The notes under the pieces were generated by a model. The model had not been told where the DNA came from. It saw only the letters and a program-made list of their open reading frames with translations, and did no database searches. From Chondrus crispus (lineage: Eukaryota; Rhodophyta; Florideophyceae; Gigartinales; Gigartinaceae), in assembly GCF_000350225.1 (NCBI RefSeq), contig NW_005179023.1:27694-91693 (forward strand): DNA of 64,000 nucleotides, given 5' to 3'. The position numbers and the translations under genes are program-made. This document shows positions 61,657 through 64,000 of the stretch, in pieces. Each line of letters opens with the position of its first letter. Positions within the stretch are counted from its first letter, which is position 1.

Positions 61657-62083
61657 AGCGTGGAGTTGGCGGCGAGGGGGGGTGGAAGTGACGATACGGG
61701 TCATCGTAGTGGGTCGGGGAGGCTTGAAGTGGGCCACAATCGCCAACTTCGAGCAAGTCCAGACAGAATTTAGGATTAAATTCTGTCGGCAGATTGTGAA
61801 CAGGTATCAAATTTTTATTTAACATGAATTGTACTGCAATTTCCAAGTAAAATTGTATGATAATTTTTTGATTTGGCCTATACAGAACACCCCATCCCCC
61901 AGATTTAGAGAGTACATGTTGGACGATAACTTCTAAACTATTTTGGTTTGTCCACTTCTGTTTTCTGCATATCACTACTACTGCTTTAAGCTTTACAACC
62001 ATATAAAAATATCTGGAATCCGAAGGGGTGCCCCTGGTACTGTTTGGTATCCCAAATTCTGGTTACCACCAAACCGGTGTTGA
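61657..62083 (-). repeat. Right long inverted repeat
   Basis: Reverse complement of 52,927-53,357, with few differences (for example GGTTCTGTATAGG against GTGTTCTGTATAGG and TTATATAAA against TTAAATAAA). Confidence 0.85.
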
Positions 62084-63544
62084 ACACCGGTTCGGTCGCA
62101 ACCAATACCGATGGCACCAACACAAGATAAGGGTGATAGGTAGAATTAGAGATAGAAAAGGATAGTGAAATAAAGGAAAAAGAAAGGGGACCCCCGAGCG
62201 CAGAGGATAAAGTAATCTGTAGTATAAGGGAATGTCTTGTAAAAGACGGACTTCGACCAAGGCGATATCGGACTCTGGCAACTCGGGTTACCTTTACTGA
62301 CTTGGTGGTAAGTGGGCTAGGGTATATATCGCCCCGCCGGAGCCACTACAGTAGCTCGCGGCGCTAGATCCTAAATCTAATTTAATGTCAGCCAAATTAT
62401 TGCTAACTAATTGACTAAATTAAATTAAATTAAAACTGTGCAAATATTAACACGTGTCTCCCCTAATCCCGGACTGCAGTATCCGCATTCCAACTTAGTT
62501 TCTTTTCACTTCAACCCCTTGTGCAACTCCTTATTGCACTACATCCAGGCTCCCTTATTTTTGGTACACCCTGTCCTCTTCCGTGAACTGGTTTTCGACT
62601 CTATGGTTGTACCAAAACTTCTTGGGGCTTTAATTGGGGTGGGATGGCGCTGTGTACACCAAAACATCGCAATTAGTCTGGGTGGAGAATTAGTGTTGAT
62701 ACATGTATTATCGTAGTCCTTACTAACTTCTGCGAGTTGTCCTTGCTCGTCGACAAAATTCCTGTAGACTACACTAGTCAGTACCCTACATATATTAGTC
62801 TGGATGCGCCAAATCGAGAGCAAAATCCAACAGAGTGCCGCGCACCGGAATGCACTCCTGACGGTAGACACCACGATTATTATGCGAGAAGCGCAATGCG
62901 CCGCATATTGTAACACCGCCATCCGCATCTGAAGCCACGCAGTACGTGTCTCCCGTATTTCCCGGCTGCCTGAGACCCCTATAAATAACTTAAACCCCAA
63001 CACATCAAAGTACTCCGCATTCATTCACCAAATCTTTTGGTGAAGCGCCTCGAAATGTGTTTGGCTTCACCCATCTTGCGCTCCCTGCGGCGTGCAGTGG
63101 AAAATGCGTCAACAAACACCACACGTCTCCCTTCCTCCCTATTAGAACCGCATCGCATCAGTATGACGCTGAATGCCTCCACTACAACCCACTTGGACGA
63201 GACATCACGTTCTCGTTCCCCACCCCTTAGCTCAACAACACGCAGAAGCGGGTGCTTCAGCATGTGCTTACCCATGCACAGCTGAAGCGCCCAGCGTGTC
63301 AAGATCGTGACATGGATGGTGTAATCGTCTCGTACAGACGGTGACAAACACATGGCCTCCCGAGCTGTCCGCAATTTGCCAAACTATTACATGGGTCAGG
63401 GAAAGCAGACAATGGCCAAGGGAGTAGAATGTGAAAGTAGGGAGAGCCAGGTAGCGTACCAAATAGTACTGATAACCGCGCTAAACCCCCTTTGATTACG
63501 TGCGTATCAAGGCAGCGGCATGAAGCGAGTATACATCAAGGCTT
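62084..63544. other. Non-coding interval with LTR-like scraps
   Basis: No convincing gene. At 62,218 a sequence starting TGTAGTATAAGGG and including CTACAGTAGCTCGCGGCGCTAG / ATCTAATTT (to about 62,400) resembles the ends of the Gypsy LTRs and may be a truncated LTR. An AATTAAATTAAATTAA patch lies near 62,415-62,435. The rest shows only short ORFs on both strands. Confidence 0.35.
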
Positions 63545-64000
63545 TTGCCAGTCAAGAAAGGAAACAAGCGGTTTGTGGAATTGGCCTGCATGAAGACCAA
63601 GTCCGGCCTGAAGTTCAGCGCAAAACGTCTGCGTCACCTGGCAATTCACTTGGTCTGGGAATCTCGTAATGCGGTGTACCATGTCAATCTAAAAGATTTA
63701 AATTCGACCAAAGTAATTATTGAATTTATCCCCGCTGGATACAGGCATTCAAGAACCGTTTCCAAATTTGCAGTTGGGCCCAAGCTGAGAAGCTCATGGT
63801 TTGTACCGCCAAACAGGCACATATTCGGAGGGAGATGGCATACCACCTTGGGACGTTAGCTCGTGCATTTCGCTCGGGAGCAACGGACAAAAATAACGTG
63901 TGCTATGCGGACGAAACACACTGTCTGATTGGTTTAGATAATCACAGGACAATGGGAACTGTGGGGAAACTGACGTGAAGTACTCGGATGTTGTGTCGGG
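63545..64000 (+). pseudogene. DDE-type transposase fragment running off the window
   Basis: Plus-strand pieces in more than one frame: KFSAKRLRHLAIHLVWESRNAVYHVN, then KNRFQICSWAQAEKLMV, HIRREMAYHLGTLARAFRSGATDKNNV, YADETHCLIGLDNHRTMG, and after a further frame change ETDVKYSDVVSG at the very edge. The ADETH...DNxRT...G and VKYxDVVSG blocks are typical of a eukaryotic DNA-transposase group found in oomycetes and algae whose name I cannot give with confidence. At least two frame changes within 450 bp show it is broken. The remainder lies beyond 64,000. Confidence 0.55.

Larger units (their letters stand above)
52927..62083. mobile_element. 9.2-kb DNA element with long inverted repeats and two divergent genes
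   Basis: Inverted repeats of about 430 bp lie at 52,927-53,357 and 61,657-62,083. They match nearly base for base over most of their length, starting TCAACAC(T/C)GGTTTGGTGG. Between them are a minus-strand gene (DUF7869-like protein) and a plus-strand gene (ParB domain plus DNA methyltransferase), transcribed away from a central 1.2-kb region. Scraps of host genes lie next to the left repeat. No capsid, polymerase or reverse transcriptase gene is seen. I cannot find a convincing target duplication, so the ends could be off by a few bases, or the two repeats could be independent copies of a smaller element. The left end abuts the gag part of Gypsy element 2. I cannot assign it to a named superfamily. 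Confidence 0.65.

Noticed and set aside
52927-62083. Polinton/Maverick or giant-virus-type element
   Set aside because: No protein-primed polymerase, capsid, protease or packaging ATPase is visible; only the two genes described.
62539-63024. Minus-strand ORF with FVDEQGQLAEV, resembling helicase motif II of the split helicase
   Set aside because: The surrounding sequence does not continue as helicase motifs in any frame, so the DEQGQ match is probably chance.

Overview
The window looks like nuclear DNA of a eukaryote with compact, almost intron-free genes. My best guess is a red alga (florideophyte type). That rests on gene style and mobile-element content, not on a marker gene, so treat it as moderate. 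The sequence has one 100-N assembly gap (55,795-55,894).

1-19.6 kb is a host gene island of eight genes: a type I metacaspase with one intron, a membrane-anchored alpha/beta hydrolase, a U4/U6.U5 snRNP zinc-finger protein (SNU23/ZMAT2 type), a prolyl oligopeptidase, a second metacaspase-like protein without the catalytic cysteine, an unrecognised protein, a large AT-hook protein and tyrosyl-DNA phosphodiesterase 1. They are packed head-to-head or tail-to-tail, apart from one 3.2-kb gap.

19.6-25.2 kb is a transition zone. It has a possible MITE, a piggyBac-type transposon whose transposase is split by a solo LTR, and a RING-finger ORF with a frame change.

25.2-62 kb is a nest of mobile elements around a broken host gene. 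The gene is a UPF1/SEN1-like superfamily-1 helicase on the minus strand, with its C-terminal end at 25.2-25.5 kb and motifs IV-VI at 39.4-39.96 kb. A solo LTR split the gene just after motif VI, and a 13.2-kb Ty3/Gypsy chromovirus (25,693-38,850) then landed in that LTR. A second, incomplete Gypsy relative entered upstream. It hosts a young, whole-looking Ty1/Copia element (44,348-50,305) and adjoins a roughly 9.2-kb DNA element (52,927-62,083) with inverted repeats of about 430 bp. The two Gypsy elements share an unusual accessory module between pol and the 3' LTR, bounded by a repeated 18-bp palindrome. In the first element the module carries a long antisense ORF.

The 9.2-kb DNA element is the most interesting object here. 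It carries two divergent genes. One is a DUF7869-like protein with an RNase-H-like acidic core and a reader-like C-terminus. The other joins a ParB-like domain to a beta-class DNA methyltransferase (DPPY motif before the AdoMet-binding motif). It also carries a captured scrap of a host P-type ATPase and perhaps a nucleoporin scrap. This suggests a transposon that may methylate DNA in a eukaryotic nucleus.

62-64 kb is mostly non-coding with LTR-like scraps, and ends in a broken DDE transposase running off the edge.
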